Assembly: GCA_020854035.1 (NCBI GenBank)
Contig: JADZGE010000002.1
Span: 124,001-188,000, forward strand
Length of the DNA: 64,000 bases
Source: Burkholderiales bacterium
GTDB lineage: Bacteria > Pseudomonadota > Gammaproteobacteria > Burkholderiales > SG8-41
Reading direction: 5' to 3'
Of the stretch, positions 62,365 to 64,000 are shown piece by piece. The notes beneath the pieces were generated by a model. That model made no database searches, had not been told where the DNA came from, and saw nothing but the letters and a program-made list of their open reading frames with translations. How positions within the stretch are numbered: the first letter of the stretch is position 1; each line of letters starts with the position of its first letter. The position numbers and the translations under genes were made by a program.

Positions 62365-62985
62365 ATGTCGCCGAACCCGATCATCATGCCCGCGGCTTCC
62401 GGTTACGTCGTGCTGGAGGCGCACGAGCAGAGACTGCCGCCCGACGCCGGCCGGGTGCTGCTGCCCCTCGCGCGCGCGGCGATCGCGGCGCGGCTCGGCA
62501 TCGCCCACGGCGCATCGGAGAACGCGCCGTGGCTGAACGAGCAGGGCGCCTCGTTCATCACGGTGACCGGGAGCGGGCGCCTGCGCGGGTGCATCGGCAC
62601 CCTGCGCCCGCATCGCGCGCTCGCCGCGGACGTCCGGGGCAACGCCGTCAGCGCCGCCTTCGGGGATCCGCGCTTCGCGCCGCTCGCGGCCGCCGAGTTC
62701 GGGACGATCTCCCTGGAGGTATCCGTGCTCTCTGCGCTCGAACCGCTCTCGTTTTCGGACGAAGACGACGCCCTGCGGCAACTGCGCCCGGGCGTGGACG
62801 GCGTTGTCCTCGAATACGGGCACCACTCGAGCACCTACCTCCCGCAGGTCTGGGAAAGCATACGTGAGCCGGCGGAGTTTCTCGCGAGCCTCAAGTACAA
62901 GGCGGGACTGCCGCCCGACTTCTGGGACCGGGGGGTGAGGATCGCGCGCTACACCGTCGCCAAGTGGCGCGAAACAGGCAGTTGA
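62365..62985 (+). CDS. amrA: AmmeMemoRadiSam system protein A (AMMECR1-like)
   Basis: A 206-residue AMMECR1 domain protein: FITVTGSGRLRGCIGTLRPH is the family signature, followed by ISLEVSVLSALEPLSF and QVWESIREPAEFLASLKYKA. Function unknown. It follows the Memo gene immediately. Position three of the set, the radical SAM gene, follows after an 83-base gap of short repeated words. Confidence 0.95.
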   Translation: MSPNPIIMPAASGYVVLEAHEQRLPPDAGRVLLPLARAAIAARLGIAHGASENAPWLNEQGASFITVTGSGRLRGCIGTLRPHRALAADVRGNAVSAAFGDPRFAPLAAAEFGTISLEVSVLSALEPLSFSDEDDALRQLRPGVDGVVLEYGHHSSTYLPQVWESIREPAEFLASLKYKAGLPPDFWDRGVRIARYTVAKWRETGS

Positions 62986-63068
62986 GAGCCGTCAGCCGTC
63001 AAGAGCCAACATCCCGCGCCGCCAGCCGCCCACTACCAACCGGGGAAGCTCTGAAGACCCGAAACGAC

Positions 63069-64000
63069 ATGAGCGCGGACGAGTACCCGGCACGCTGGTG
63101 GCACATGCTGCCCGATGGGCGGATGCAGTGCGACCTCTGCCCGCGCGACTGCCGGCTGCACGAGGGGCAGCGCGGCGCGTGCTTCGTGCGCAAGCGCGAA
63201 GGCGATCGCATGGTGCTCGCGACCTACGGGCGCTCCTCGGGCTTCTGCATCGACCCGGTGGAGAAGAAGCCGCTCAACCAGTTCTATCCCGGGTCGAGCA
63301 TCCTTTCCTTCGGCACCGCGGGCTGCAACCTCGCCTGCAAGTTCTGCCAGAACTGGGACATCTCGAAGTCGCGGGACATGGATCGGCTCGCCGACCGGGC
63401 CTCGCCGGAAGCCATCGCGGCGGCCGCGGCCGCCAACGGCTGCCGCAGCGTCGCGTTCACCTACAACGACCCCGTGATCTTCGCGGAGTACGCGATGGAC
63501 ATCGCCGACGCCTGCCGCGAACGCGGCGTCGCGGCGGTGGCGGTGACCGCCGGCTACATGCACGATGCCCCGCGGCGCGAGTTCTACGGGAAGATGGACG
63601 CCGCCAACGTCGATCTCAAGGCGTTCACCGACGAGTTCTATTTCAGGCTGTGCGGGGCGCGGCTCAAGCCGATCCTCGACACCCTCGCCTTTCTCGTCCA
63701 CGAAACCGGCGTCTGGCTGGAGATCACCACGCTCCTCATCCCCGGCCACAACGACTCCGATGCCGAGATCGAGGCCGAAAGCCGCTGGATCGCGAGGGAA
63801 CTCGGTCCGGACGTGCCGCTCCATTTCACGGCGTTCCACCCCGACCACAAGATGCCCGACGTGCCGGCCACCCCGGCGACGACGCTGCGCCGCGCGCGCG
63901 GCATCGCGCTCGCCGAAGGGTTGCGCTACGTCTACACCGGCAACGTCCACGACGACGAGGGCGGCACGACCTACTGCCCCGGATGCCGGCGGGCGCTCAT
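63069..64000 (+). CDS. amrS: AmmeMemoRadiSam system radical SAM enzyme, partial at right edge
   Basis: The first 310 codons are in the window; the gene continues past the right edge. It starts MSADEYPARWWHMLPDGRMQ. Cysteines 21, 24, 28 and 38 (CDLCPRDC and GACFV) precede the radical SAM motif CNLACKFC with Cys86, Cys90 and Cys93, then DPVIFAEYAMDIADACRERG, NVDLKAFTDEFY and the ending YCPGCRRA. This is the PflA-like AmmeMemoRadiSam enzyme. It binds 4Fe-4S and SAM; the substrate is not known. The plus strand frame is open to the edge. Confidence 0.95.
   Translation, partial: MSADEYPARWWHMLPDGRMQCDLCPRDCRLHEGQRGACFVRKREGDRMVLATYGRSSGFCIDPVEKKPLNQFYPGSSILSFGTAGCNLACKFCQNWDISKSRDMDRLADRASPEAIAAAAAANGCRSVAFTYNDPVIFAEYAMDIADACRERGVAAVAVTAGYMHDAPRREFYGKMDAANVDLKAFTDEFYFRLCGARLKPILDTLAFLVHETGVWLEITTLLIPGHNDSDAEIEAESRWIARELGPDVPLHFTAFHPDHKMPDVPATPATTLRRARGIALAEGLRYVYTGNVHDDEGGTTYCPGCRRAL

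Noticed and set aside
63033..63950. 305-codon minus-strand frame at the right edge
   Set aside because: Antisense to the radical SAM gene, whose cysteine motifs are intact on the plus strand.
1..64000. CRISPR arrays, tRNA or rRNA genes, intact insertion sequences, prophage
   Set aside because: No regularly spaced identical repeats, no cloverleaf or rRNA-like sequence and no complete transposase or integrase was recognised by reading; a dedicated tRNA scan could still find one I missed.

Overview
The window is a very GC-rich stretch (strong G/C third-position bias in every real gene) of a betaproteobacterial, Burkholderiales-like chromosome. This rests on three Bug/TctC-type solute-binding proteins, a TctABC transporter, family III CoA-transferase and acyl-CoA dehydrogenase genes, the radA / alr / lplT neighbourhood, an ompR-envZ pair, ispDF and an AmmeMemoRadiSam triad. 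It looks like ordinary chromosome: no rRNA, tRNA, CRISPR array, integrase or intact mobile element was seen. Decay is visible as a frameshifted ABC-ATPase relic, a transposase relic with a REP-like half-site, a PEP-CTERM-like relic and a single-base frameshift in a leuC-like gene.

Region by region: 1-2.3 kb holds hyuB (partial) and hyuA of a hydantoinase/oxoprolinase; 2.4-7.8 kb a lipase-like hydrolase, a kinase-HDOD fusion, a DUF3014 protein and an MDR oxidoreductase; 7.8-8.55 kb gene relics; 8.5-10.6 kb an acyl-CoA dehydrogenase with a small upstream ORF; 10.8-12.8 kb an alkylation-repair pair (AdaA-AlkA fusion plus Ogt); 13-19.2 kb a DMT exporter, etfBA, an ABC relic and alr-DUF4118-radA; 19.4-23.2 kb lplT, a Bug protein, a flavodoxin-like reductase and a Cys-rich secreted protein. 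From 23.4 to 29.5 kb runs a compact Dpp/Opp-type ABC operon with a glycerophosphodiester phosphodiesterase inside it, all joined by 4-nt overlaps.

From 43.3 down to 29.6 kb everything lies on the minus strand: TctA-TctB-TctC, a second Bug protein, an AraC regulator, an AprA/FrdA-like flavoprotein with an AprB-like ferredoxin, a MoxR AAA+ ATPase, a von Willebrand factor A protein, LeuC/LeuD-like hydro-lyase subunits and a second phosphodiesterase. I read this as a carboxylate uptake and metabolism locus whose Fe-S/flavin enzymes may be matured or activated by the MoxR-VWA pair (inference by analogy with RavA-ViaA and CbbQ-CbbO). It is the most interesting system in the window.

From 43.5 to 64 kb come an acyl-CoA dehydrogenase with Asp at the usual catalytic Glu position, a lemA-TPM-TPM cluster, uracil-DNA glycosylase / rimI / tsaB, a CoA-transferase divergent from a RidA protein, an orphan DGQHR-domain (DndB-like) protein, a DUF1501/DUF1800 pair, ompR-envZ, an SMP-30 lactonase, a cNMP-binding protein, thpR, ispF, ispD, and the Memo / AMMECR1 / radical-SAM triad that runs off the right edge. 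Several short tandem-repeat tracts of different sequence sit beside or inside genes in this part.
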